Below are positions 24,721-36,900 of a DNA stretch of 64,000 bases, one piece after another. The stretch's first letter is position 1. Each line of letters opens with the position of its first letter. The translations under genes were made by a program, and so were the position numbers. Under the pieces are notes generated by a model that saw only the letters and a list, made by a program, of their open reading frames with translations, did not search any database and was not told the DNA's origin. The stretch is taken from contig JACVVK020000016.1 in the NCBI GenBank assembly GCA_018292915.2, positions 2,096,001 through 2,160,000 on the forward strand, written 5' to 3'. Origin of the DNA: Batillaria attramentaria. Taxonomy: Eukaryota; Mollusca; Gastropoda; Batillariidae.

Positions 24721-25400
24721 CTATGGCCGCGTTGCTTACGCAAATGCGCTCGCGGGCGCTTGCGGAGGTCGCTTTTCCTCGTTGGGAAACGGCCAATTAG
24801 AAAAAGGCGCTTTCAAAATGGCGGCTGAATCACGAACACGGTTGTTGGCAAGGCTGAAAAGGAAGAAGAAAACTCTAGTGCTCGCAGCTATCAGTCATCT
24901 TTTGAGCGTAGAAGACGACGTTTTTGAGGAGGAGCAATAATTACTGGCTTGGAGCATGATATACCGCTAGTATGCATGTTCTGCTCGATGCCAAACGGAG
25001 ACGTAAGGCACCCCTACGTACTCACTTTGACCACTCCTTCCCCACAAACACGCACAACATATCCCTGAATGACTGGCGACCACGGCCTGGTGCAATTAGC
25101 TCAAATTATTTTCATATACTATTCTGCACAATTACAAGTTGGGACAGAAGGTCTCCATCCACCCGCAAATTCATTTTAAGCCATTTCTTAGTTCCACTTC
25201 AACGAGGCCTTCGGTGGGCGCCGCCATCTTTGTTTACATAGAAACTGACCACGTGACCTTTTGCTCGCGGCGAACTACCTTCCCGGGCCGCTCGCTTACG
25301 TTCGCTTACGCTCTTCGCGAGCGGTCACGGAAACCGGATAACTACGCGCAGCGATCGCGGACGTACGCGGACGTTTTCGCTAGGAAACCCCCTCTATGAC
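24721..25400. mobile_element. Possible PIF/Harbinger-like DNA transposon remnant
   Basis: The block has CpG-rich ends with GCGNTTGCG/CGCTTACG-type subterminal motifs on opposite strands and a hairpin at each border. Inside is a short ORF at 24818-24940. GGGAAACG and CCTAGGAAACC-type end sequences and CpG-rich subtermini resemble Harbinger elements, but no transposase catalytic motif survives. The superfamily is a guess. Confidence 0.35.
24818..24940 (+). pseudogene. Short basic/acidic ORF within transposon remnant
   Basis: Forty codons starting MAAESRTRLLARLKRKKKTL and ending with the acidic EDDVFEEEQ. A Lys/Arg block followed by an acidic tail is seen at the N-terminus of some Harbinger-type nucleases, but no family can be assigned. 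The ORF ends at TAA and has no recognisable continuation. Confidence 0.25.
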
Positions 25401-25404
25401 TAGG

Positions 25405-25443
25405 CCACAGACGTAGAAAAGACTATCTTTTCTACGTCTGTGG
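25405..25443. repeat. Perfect foldback hairpin (18-bp stem, 3-nt loop)
   Basis: CCACAGACGTAGAAAAGA at 25405-25422 faces its exact reverse complement at 25426-25443. An outer CTAG..CTAG pairing extends it with one mismatch. It marks the right border of the 24721-25400 segment. Confidence 0.92.
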
Positions 25444-25459
25444 ACTAGCCCCAGGTATG

Positions 25460-25995
25460 CCCTGGCATAACCTCGCATTGGCCTGGTCTGGCATGCCCTA
25501 GCATAACCTGGCATGATCTGGCAATTCCTACATCTGATCCAAGTTGCGCAAATTTGCTCAGTGATAAACTTCATTTTCCCTTTGAGACATTCTGCCTTTT
25601 ATTTACCTATATTATATTGATGTTTTTCAAGTTCTTGTGCAATGCAGCTTCTAAACCGGCAACTGACGTGACACATCAATTTTCCGAGGCGGATGAAAAA
25701 AAATAATACCTTCAAATCATCAGTAATACCTTCAAAAAATAATACTTTCAAATCATCAGTAATAAATGTACACACGCACACAGAATCTTGTCCTGTAGCC
25801 CACGTCCGCACAGGCCCTCACATACTGATACACTGCCTGGCATAGTATGGTAGGATCCCGGGATTGCAGTATATCGACGCCGTGAAGGGGAAACAACTTC
25901 GCCGGCTAAAGCTTTATCGGCGAATCCGCTTGTGCAAGTCGGTGTCTTGTGATTCGAGCACTGTCTGGGTTAATTTTTTAGTTTTCAGGAGCAGC
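25460..25995 (+). promoter_or_regulatory. POLR1C upstream region and 5'UTR
   Basis: No coding exon. AATAATACCTTCAAATCATC is repeated near 25690-25765. The 130 bp before the start codon are moderately GC-rich with no TATA box in view, which would fit a housekeeping promoter. The transcription start is not determinable here. Confidence 0.3.
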
Positions 25996-26055
25996 ATGGA
26001 CGCTGTCGAAGAAATACGAACGAGAGTGAGACTGACGGAATACGGAGTGAAAAAT
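25996..26055 (+). CDS. POLR1C: POLR1C exon 1
   Basis: It encodes [20 protein letters not shown], equivalent to the AVEEMRSRVVLGEFGVRN start of human RPAC1. Donor AAAAT/GTAAGT, phase 0. Confidence 0.94.
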
Positions 26056-27939
26056 GTAAGTGCAATCATCTCAGTCAGACGATCGCCACTAGTGCACGTG
26101 GTTTCGATGTTGCGTTCTAAACTCTGGATACACCGAACAGTAAACCAAATGTAACATTTCACCTGCGTGTACAAATAATGCTCCATGACAGGTGAAGTTC
26201 TTTGATGGCGATTGTGCATTTTCCTTTTGTGCAAGAGCGCCGTACCACCTACCAGTATGCTGATGTTCTCACTTCAAGTTAACAGTTGGTCTTTGTCTTC
26301 CCCTAGGTACACAGTTCTGACTTTCCTGGGAATTACCAGGGCTATGATGATGCGTGGGACAAGAGGAAATTTGAACGGGTAACTGTCAGCTAGGGTGTTG
26401 GCGCTAGCCTTTGGTTTATTGATATGTAAGTGCAGTATTGTGAGTCAGGGGTGTGTGTACTCGTATCTTGTTTTTGTTTTCAGAATTGATGTGTGATATT
26501 GAAAGTAATCAAACGTATGTTGTACATTTACAAGAACTTTGTGTGGTTGTATGGTGCAGAGGGTTTGGTCAGGCTATCACTAAGCTGAGAGAAACTGGTG
26601 GTTATGATCACTGCTTTGTAATCTTGTATCCTAGGGGCTGTAAGGCCAACCCCCCCCCCCCCAACCCAAAAAATTTTTTTGGCTGCTGGAAAAAAAAAGA
26701 AGAAAAAATACAAGCACGACCAGTTTCGGTTTTCATGCGCCTGTCGTCAGGGAAGGCGTGCACCATCGCGGATCCAAGATTAGAACGAAATATGGTAAGA
26801 TAGTGTGTTATAATATTAAATACGGTTTCACAGAGCATCATTTCTTATTAATACCCTGTTTCTTTGTTCTTGGATATGTGGGGGGGGGGGGGGGGGTAAA
26901 AAAACCTAAAAAAGCTGCCTACCTACCCTTTTTTTTTCTTTTTTCTTTTTAGCCATGTTACTAGAAACTACTTTTTTTTTTTTTTTTTTTTTTTTGCCTA
27001 ATCATACCTTGCTTTGAGCCTTTGCTTGCCTCTATGTTTTAACTGCTAAATTTCCTTGCAGAATTTCAAAGTGGAGATAATTCGCCTGACAAAGGATGAG
27101 CTTGAATTTGACATGATTGGCATAGATGCTGCCATTGCTAATGCCTTTCGCAGGATTCTGCTGGCTGAGGTAACACAGTGCATAGATCTGCATAAATTTA
27201 GTTTAATTTCTTCCTGTGGTGCAGGTGCATGTCATTGTGATGTTTGGAAGAACACTTGACAGTGCTGAGGAAATTTGCTGTAGTTTATTTTGAGTACACC
27301 GGTTGAGAAGTACAATATATGTCATCTTTTCACAATCGCTTTTGACCAAAGTTCTGTATTATGTAGTTTACACTACAATACAGAGTCAATGGAAATGTCT
27401 TTGGTGATTTTTTTCATACAAGGAAAGGGTTATGTGTGCATGACATGAACTCAGCAGAATTTTATTTGTTATATCACCATTCATAGGGCCCCCATTCCCC
27501 TCCCACCAGGAGGAAAATGGTCGGTACAACCAAGGCCATATGAATTGGTGATTTTAGCCGCTTACGACCATGGTTTCGGGTCAATGGGACCCTCATTAGG
27601 TGAGCATGCAGCGATACCCACGAGGGATGCAGCGTCCAACCAGCACTAAAAGGCTGCCCCAGAATAATCTGGTGCATCTCCAGTACTAGCAAATGTCGCT
27701 ACCCTAAAGCTCTGAAAGAGGTTTCAGCGGTAGGATGGTAGATACCCCCCCCTTCCCCCCCCCCCCCCCACCCCCCACTGTGGCTTGTAGCCAATATAGG
27801 GCAAGGCGGACTTGTCCACTGGCATACAAAGCACACATCTCCTAGATCTAGGGAGCGCTCTCAGCTTTACTTACTTCCCCTACTTTCAAATTGACCTGAT
27901 TGAGCGCGTGTTTTCGGCTTTAGTGACGCCTTTGTTCAT

Positions 27940-27978
<39 letters not shown>

Positions 27979-30900
27979 GATTTTGGGGGTTGGAGATGGA
28001 TTGTTCAGAGAAATGTTTCAGTAACAATGAAATAAAGATTTTACTTTTTCAGGTTCCTACCATGGCAATAGAGAAAGTTCACATTCACAACAATACATCC
28101 ATTATACAGGATGAGGTGCTGGCACACCGCCTGGGACTGGTGCCGATTGCTGCAGATCCTCGTATGTTTGAGTACAGACAGCCAGGTATAGACATTAGCT
28201 GCTGACTTTCCCTTTGATTTGTCTTGTCACTGCTCAGGGCACTCTTGTGTGTGGCTCATACAGCTGTGGGTATGTCACATGTGCTTTCATGCTCATTGCA
28301 ACGGGACTTGTCTCTTGTTGTCTACCGCCCTCACGCCAGTGGGAAGAAATTGGGGCAAGTTGTAAGGGGTCCGACTGGGTGTGCCGTTAGCTATTACGAC
28401 TGAGTGTGCCGTTAGCTGTTACGTGGCCAATGTCCCAACTAGGAGTGACCGCGGTATTCACAAGAGGGTGCGATATCGCTGAGCTGTCTGGCTAGCGTTG
28501 ACCGTTCACCGGAGTGTGATGCAACATGACGGCACGTTACGCTGTCTCTCGGGCAGACTGCTGAATTGCATAATAGTGCTGTCTAGTGCTGTCTTGTGTT
28601 GTGACGATTTTGATTCAGGATGTCAGTCGTGTGTAGACAGGTAGGAGTTATGAGGTCATGACACTGCAGATAGTTTCACCATTTATTAATCTCAGTGCAA
28701 GCAGTGAAAAGCTGAAAAAAATAAAAAGAGTAAAGGAAATGCTAAGGATACTATTCCAACCACTCACACAAACAAAATTAAAACCAAGAAAACATATTTT
28801 GGACACCTTTAACTGTGATGCAAAGATAACGATAGATGTGGTAATCTGTACAGCGAATCTGACTATTCAGTATTGAGATGAAAACGTAATTATAAACAAT
28901 AAAAGGACAAACTTTCTAAGTTCCATAGAGAAAAAGGTAAAGAACCAGCTGGTAGGTGTATTAATTCACATTAAGTGAACTTACAACATTAGGAATGGCT
29001 GGGGGAACTGCAAAAGAATCCAGAGTGCTTGCTGATTGTGATAGCTTCGACCGTGACTGACGTGGGATGACATTTTCGACAAGGGACATTAACATCAAAC
29101 AACATCTGCTATATTTGTGACATCAGTCTCTACCAACGTCAGCCATGTGACGTCATGCAAGAGAAATGATGTACTTTACTGTGAACCAGTAAAACAACAC
29201 TATCGTACGCTTTCTATCACAGTGTACTCTCGCTGTCGAGTCTCTCAAAAAAGTTGTAGAAAAAACTTATTTTGGTTCCAGAATACAGCTTAGTGGCTCT
29301 TCTTATCCTATATTTTACTCACCCTGGTACGCATTCTCATAATTAATCAATCAGTGCATCATTTTAATTTGTAAGTTACTGCGTGATTTTTAATCAGTCG
29401 TAGTACATGTGATCTTATTTGCTTGCTTGTTTCTGGTGTGTACAGGTGCAGATGATGCAGGTACTGAAGAGGACACACTGGAATTCAAACTGAAAGTGAA
29501 ATGCACAAAGAATCCTGCTGCCAGAGAAACCAGTGATCCTGACCAGATGTATCGAGACCACAGAGGTGAGGCGGTTTGAATGTGTATCAGCTTCCATGTG
29601 AACATTACCAGTTAGTGTGCCACTCATTCTCAAAGTACACTGTATTGATAAACTTTACAGCCAGTGTAAATATACTTACTTTTGATTTTGTGTGTGTGTG
29701 AAATTTATACTCGTAAGCTGCATGTACAACACTTTATTAATTGTAGTAATAGTAGTGTAGTAGTGGAAATAGTACACATATGTACTGTATAAGAGAAATG
29801 GCAGTAGTTTTTCTGTTTCAGTGACAACAAAGTATCTGGAATGGGTTCCTCGGGGAAATCAGGCTAATCTGGTGAGTATATTTTGTTTTGTTAACACTAG
29901 TTTGTGAGCGTAGAGTACATGTGACTGTCCTCCGTCATCCCTTGTTCCTTCATGTGTGGTCTGCCCCTGTTGTCTCTGAAAAAAGTTGCCACACAACCTG
30001 TTTTTGCTGACCACTGTGAGCAGTCACTGCCTCGGTGTATGCACAACCCATTTTACAACTTTCTTGACATTTTTTAATTGACTTTTCAGGAGCTTGATAA
30101 GCAGCCTGCAGTAGTCGTCAATCCATACTGCTTTGATGTGAAAGTGTTTTGGCAATTACTTGTACCATGACCTTAACTTTTTGACTGCTTTTTACACTAA
30201 AAAATCTTGATTTGAAAATCTGGTTTAAAACCAATGAGCAAAGAAAAACGGTTTCTTTGCTCATTGGTTTTAAACCAGATTTTTGTTCAGTTTTGATATA
30301 ATGATAGCCTACGAACACCATGAATATTTTCCGCCTTTAAAACTCCCAAACGGACCACGGTTACAGACCAGTAATAGCTTCTGGGTCACGTAGTACGCTA
30401 AACATTGTAGAAAATCTTTGCCCCTTTTAAAATTTGTGTGCAAAGTAAAAAATGGCGGTGCTTTTTGTTGGCTTTGTAAACAAGTTTCATGCCAGGTAAT
30501 AGTAAAATTAGGGAAAAATGAGCCTGGCTCGTGGACTACAGTATTTGTATTCATGTGCGGCTGGCATAGGAGCCAGCAGACGACCGTGGAATGAGGGGGT
30601 ATGTGGTCGCTGCCAACATTGCCAAAAAAAAAGGGAATATTGGAATTTGTTGAAATTTACTAAACAAGTGAGTCTATGGCTGCCTGATTTTTGTTATTTT
30701 TTTGGTGAATTTTAAAGCATTTCTAGCGTGTCATCTGCAACATTATGTGTAAGAGGAATATATAGCGTTTTCCTCCAAATTTGCATCTATGGTACGTAGC
30801 CTGCAACAAACTGAAACATGGCAAGATGGTAGAAATGGAAGTAGTGAAGGGAGACTACTCTGTACTTCGGGCCTCACAATGGCGGTATCAACAAAGCGAC

Positions 30901-33900
30901 TTAATGCCAGACTGGCAAATCGGCAAAGTTATATCAATTTGTTTCCTTTTTTTCTTGGCATTTGGCATTATCTTCGGGTTGCTCCATAGTTTTGCTGGTC
31001 TGTTTGAAAACTTAGGGACAGATTTTAGGTGTGTGGTCAAAACGTAAGGAGTTTTTTTGTTTTTTTTTAACCAACTTTCCCAGATTATGCACTGTGGTCG
31101 AAAAGTAAGGACGGTGGAAAAGTTAATGTTATTATTGTAATCTACTGCTGCATACAAGCATAAAGTGTGGCTCTTGAAATCTTTTTCAGGGCAACATTGG
31201 GCCGGTGCATGAAGACATTCTCCTGGCCAAGCTACGTCCAGGCCAGGTAGGGCAGTGTGTCTCCATGTGTAATACTTGTTCATCTTGTGTGTAACTATTG
31301 TTTGCTGCTGATGGCAATGTTATAAATGGCTGTGTGGCTCATTTAGACAAGCCATCAGCGAAGAAGTCACAGTTTATGTACCAGTGTGTAATATGTGTTC
31401 ATCTCCATTCTGTTGAATGTCTTGCATACACAATGGCAGTATGTTTTCAGTGCATTCTACACATAAGTTATGTAAAGTATCCATTACTGCAGGTGTGTCT
31501 AACAGCTGATCTTTGCTTTTCACCTTTTTAGTGTTGTCCATACATCCTAATACTTAAACTGTGAACTCTGTTCCATGTTAAATTTTCTTCTTCCACAGGA
31601 GCTTGACCTCCGGTTGTTTTGCATGAAAGGTGTTGGGAAAGATCACGCCAAATTTTCACCTGTTGGTAAGGCTCTCTTATGCTTCTTATTTTTATTCTTA
31701 ACTGTGATTGTAGTGTGTGCATGTGAATACAGATTAGAATAAGCTAGTGTTTTTAGCTGTGGAAACACTTCATGTACACTACATGTGTTGAGCTGTTATG
31801 TTTCAGTAAATTTCTGTTTGTTGCAGCAACAGCCTCCTATCGGTTGTTGCCAGAGATTAAACTTCTGCGTGATGTGGAAGGATTGGATGCTGAGCGTCTA
31901 CAGCAATGCTTCTCAAAGGGTGTCATTGGTATTTCACGTGATGAGCGCACAGGTCAGTTATTTTTGTGAGAGTACTGGATAGTAGACATAAAAAAAATTG
32001 ACTGGAACTACCTCACTGGTACATTACGTTCCTGAATTTACTGGTAGGGCCAGATGATTACGAGTTGGTAAGCTAGGAAATGTCTTGGTGACTTTGGCAT
32101 TAGGCTGTCATGTTTACAGATTAAATGATGGAGCTTGTTAGTTGTTGCTGGAAAAATAGAAGAACAAAGAAAGATCTGAAAAGAGCAAAAAAAAATAAAC
32201 CACCACAAAATCATCTGTTAGTGATACTGATCGGGAAATGCTTACATGTAGTCAGAGGTGCCAACTAGTACCGATTGGCCATATTATTTTTCACAAAACT
32301 GAATTAAATACGGAAATACGGTTTGGTCACGAAAAATACGGAAGAGACAAATTGGAAATATTTCAAAAGGATCGTTAGGAAGCACATCTGTGCATGAACT
32401 GAAAACGACAGAATTAGTATGAGTGGACTGCCTTTTTAAAAAAAGTTGGTTTTTTTTTGTTTTTTTTTTGTTTTGTTTTTTTTGGGGGGGGGGGGGGGGG
32501 ACAATTATGCATACATAAACAAAACATACGAGAATACAATTACATACATGTATACAAACATGCATACAAACCCATGAACAAAACACATATTTGAACTGAA
32601 GTAAGCCAGTGGCCCCTACATGGTCCAACCCTTGTCGTGGGGTAGTGGCTTGTGTACCTCAATGACCCAGAGAGCTACGCCAGCGGGAGCACGTGCTCCT
32701 GGCAGGGTCACCCAAGCTGGACAGGTCGAAGGGTAGAGGTCAGACGAATGTGGACCACCTCTCCAAGAGGCTAAACGGGTTTGCGTAGGGTTAACAGCCC
32801 TACCTGTAAAAAACATAACGTTACAGAAGCATCGACAGCAACAAACCAAAACATTCACCTGGGCAAGGAAGGGTCTCCATCCCGGAGACCTATGACGCAT
32901 TGCAGTGAAAGCCGAAAGGAAGCTGCAAGGCCGACCCCCCTTCTAACACCCAGGACAACGACGAGAGTAGCCACATGGAACATCAGGACTATGTATGAAG
33001 TAGGAAGGACCATACAAGTAGCAAGAGAGATGAAGAACTACAAGATAGGAGTACTGGGACTGAGTGAGACAAGGTGGCTACAGACAGGACAGCTGAGATT
33101 TTCATCGGGAGAGCAATTGCTGTATTCAGGACACACAGAGGATGGAGCCCCCCACACTGAGGGCGTGGCCCTGATGCTGGCACCGGAGGCACAGCGGGCA
33201 CTCATCGGCTGGGAACCTGTCAACTCCCGCATCATCACAGCCAAATTCATCACCAAGAAAAAAGACATCAAGCTGAACATCATCCAGTGCTACGCTCCCA
33301 CCAATGATGCGGAAGAGGAGAAAAAAGATGACTTCTACCAACAACTGCAGACAGTGATAGATAGAGGAGGAGCCAAGGACATGACCATACTGATGGGAGA
33401 CTTCAACGCCAAGATTGGATCAGACAACACAGGCTATGAGGACACCATGGGAACACACGGACTGGGACAGATGAACGAAAATGGCGAGCGCTTTGCAGAC
33501 TTTTGTGCCCTGAACCAGCTAGTGATAGGAGGCAGCATCTTCCCACACAAGCGCATCCACAAGGCCACATGGAGATCGCCGGACCATATCACGGAGAACC
33601 AGATTGATCACATCTGCATCAGCCGGAAGTTCAGGAGATCGTGGCGGGATGTGCGCGTGATGAGGGGTGCCGATGTATCATCAGACCACCACCTTCTTGC
33701 AACAACATTGAGACTTCGGCTTAAGAGGCACACCAACGCCAACAGCATACGGACCAGGTACAACGTTGGACTTCTCAGGAACACAGACACACAAGCAGCA
33801 TTCCGGATCAGCCTTTCCAACAGGTTCCAGCCACTGCAAGACCTGATAGAAGACAGTGAAATGGACATCGAGACACAGTGGGAACACAGCAAGAAACTCT

Positions 33901-36900
33901 GGCACGACACATGCGAAGAGGTCCTTGGCAAGAGAAAGACCCAACATAATGCATACAAACCCATGAACAAAACACATATTTGAACTGAAGTAAGCCAGTG
34001 GCCCCTACATGGTCCAACCCTTGTCGTGGGGTAGTGGCTTGTGTACCTCAATGACCCAGAGAGCTACGCCAGCGGGAGCACGTGCTCCTGGCAGGGTCAC
34101 CCAAGCTGGACAGGTCGAAGGGTAGAGGTCAGACGAATGTGGACCACCTCTCCAAGAGGCTAAACGGGTTTGCGTAGGGTTAACAGCCCTACCTGTAAAA
34201 AACATAACGTTACAGAAGCATCGACAGCAACAAACCAAAACATTCACCTGGGCAAGGAAGGGTCTCCATCCCGGAGACCTATGACGCATTGCAGTGAAAG
34301 CCGAAAGGAAGCTGCAAGGCCGACCCCCCTTCTAACACCCAGGACAACGACGAGAGTAGCCACATGGAACATCAGGACTATGTATGAAGTAGGAAGGACC
34401 ATACAAGTAGCAAGAGAGATGAAGAACTACAAGATAGGAGTACTGGGACTGAGTGAGACAAGGTGGCTACAGACAGGACAGCTGAGATTTTCATCGGGAG
34501 AGCAATTGCTGTATTCAGGACACACAGAGGATGGAGCCCCCCACACTGAGGGCGTGGCCCTGATGCTGGCACCGGAGGCACAGCGGGCACTCATCGGCTG
34601 GGAACCTGTCAACTCCCGCATCATCACAGCCAAATTCATCACCAAGAAAAAAGACATCAAGCTGAACATCATCCAGTGCTACGCTCCCACCAATGATGCG
34701 GAAGAGGAGAAAAAAGATGACTTCTACCAACAACTGCAGACAGTGATAGATAGAGGAGGAGCCAAGGACATGACCATACTGATGGGAGACTTCAACGCCA
34801 AGATTGGATCAGACAACACAGGCTATGAGGACACCATGGGAACACACGGACTGGGACAGATGAACGAAAATGGCGAGCGCTTTGCAGACTTTTGTGCCCT
34901 GAACCAGCTAGTGATAGGAGGCAGCATCTTTCCACACAAGCGCATCCACAAGGCCACATGGAGATCGCCGGACCATATCACGGAGAACCAGATTGATCAC
35001 ATCTGCATCAGCCGGAAGTTCAGGAGATCGTGGCGGGATGTGCGCGTGATGAGGGGTGCCGATGTATCATCAGACCACCACCTTCTTGCAACAACATTGA
35101 GATTTCGGCTTAAGAGGCACACCAACGCCAACAGCATACGGACCAGGTACAACGTTGGACTTCTCAGGAACACAGACACACAAGCAGCATTCCGGATCAG
35201 CCTTTCCAACAGGTTCCAGCCACTGCAAGACCTGATAGAAGACAGTGAAATGGACATCGAGACACAGTGGGAACACAGCAAGAAACTCTGGCACGACACA
35301 TGCGAAGAGGTCCTTGGCAAGAGAAAGACCCAACATAAGGAATGGATCTCTGCTGATACCATCCAGAAGCTGGAAGTTAGGAAAGAGAAGAAAACTGCAC
35401 TGAACACGAGCCGAACAAGAAGAGCTAAGGCAAAGGCACAAGAGGAATACACAGCAGCTGACAGAGAAGTGAAGAGGAGCACCAGGAAGGACAAGAGGGA
35501 CTACATCGACAACCTGGCCAGTCAAGCAGAGGAAGCAGCCCGACAAGGGAATCTAAAAGACCTGTACCAGGTGACCAAGAAGCTCGCGGGCAAATTTCAG
35601 CAGACAGACAAACCAGTGAAGGACAAGAACGGGCACCCACTGACAACAACTGAGGAACAGCTGAAGCGATGGGCAGAACACTTCAGGGAGCTGTTAAATC
35701 GCCCCATCCCTGAAACACCACCAGACATCCCACCAGCTGAGACAGAACTACCCATCAACTGCGACAAGCCCTCTAAGGCGGAGATCAGGAAAGCCATCAT
35801 GACACTGAGAAATGGGAAAGCTGCAGGGCCGGACGAGATACCAGCAGAAGCCATTAAAGCAGACACAGAGACAGCCGTCAACATGCTGCACAGCCTGTTC
35901 AGCAAGATCTGGGAGAAGGAAGAGGTGCCAGCCCAGTGGAAAGAAGGGATCGTCATCAAGCTGCCAAAGAAAGGGGACCTCAGGGACTGCAGCAACTACC
36001 GAGGGATCATGCTCCTGTCAGTGCCAGGCAAGGTTCTCAACAGAATTCTACTGGAGAGGATGAGAGAGGCAGTCGACCCCATGCTCCGAGACCAGCAGGC
36101 AGGCTTTCGCAGGAACAGGTCCTGCGCTGACCAGATTGCCAGCCTACGCATCATTGTGGAGCAGTCACTGGAGTGGAACTCCCCCCTCTACATCAACTTC
36201 ATAGACTATGAGAAGGCCTTTGACAGTGTAGACAGAGAGGCGCTGTGGAAGCTGCTAAGGCACTATGGAGTTCCCGGGAAGATCATCTCCCTGATCCAGT
36301 GCACCTACCAAGACATGAGCTGCAGGATTGGCCATGCCGGCCAGTTGTCAGAAAGCTTCGAGGTGAAGACCGGAGTCCGCCAGGGATGCCTGTTGTCCCC
36401 GTTTCTCTTCCTCCTGGTCATCGACTGGATCATGAAGACCACTACAGCAGGCAGGAAAAACGGGATACAGTGGACACTCTGGACGCAGCTGGATGACCTC
36501 GACTTCGCGGACGACCTGGCGCTCCTGTCTCACAGCCACAGCCAGATGCAGGACAAGACTACGTGCCTGGAAGCCACATCAGCCGGAACAGGGCTCAAGA
36601 TCAACAGGAAGAAAACCGAGCTGATGAAGATCAACACCACTGCCAACACACCAGTCACAGTCGGTGGAGAGCCCATCAGGGAGGTGGAGTCTTTTGTCTA
36701 CCTGGGGAGTGTGGTTGATGGACAGGGAGGCACAGACCGAGACGTCACAGCCAGAATCGGCAAGGCAAGGGCAGCAATGGTCATGCTGAAGAACGTCTGG
36801 GCATCCAAAGTTGTCAGCATAAGAACCAAACTTCGCATCTTCAACTCCAACGTGAAGTCAGTTCTGCTCTACGGATGCGAAACATGGAGGACAACGAAGA

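Noticed and set aside
30090..30135. POLR1C exon reading [10 protein letters not shown] after TTTTCAG
   Set aside because: It has a good acceptor, but the peptide does not match RPAC1 and would not join in frame to exon 7 with a plausible donor.
33950..35338. Second independent LINE insertion
   Set aside because: The duplicated unit includes the same genomic flank and target-site sequence, so it is a tandem duplication of the locus.
34997..35494. Long minus-strand ORFs opposite the LINE
   Set aside because: Antisense shadows of the endonuclease-reverse transcriptase ORF with no protein-like motifs.
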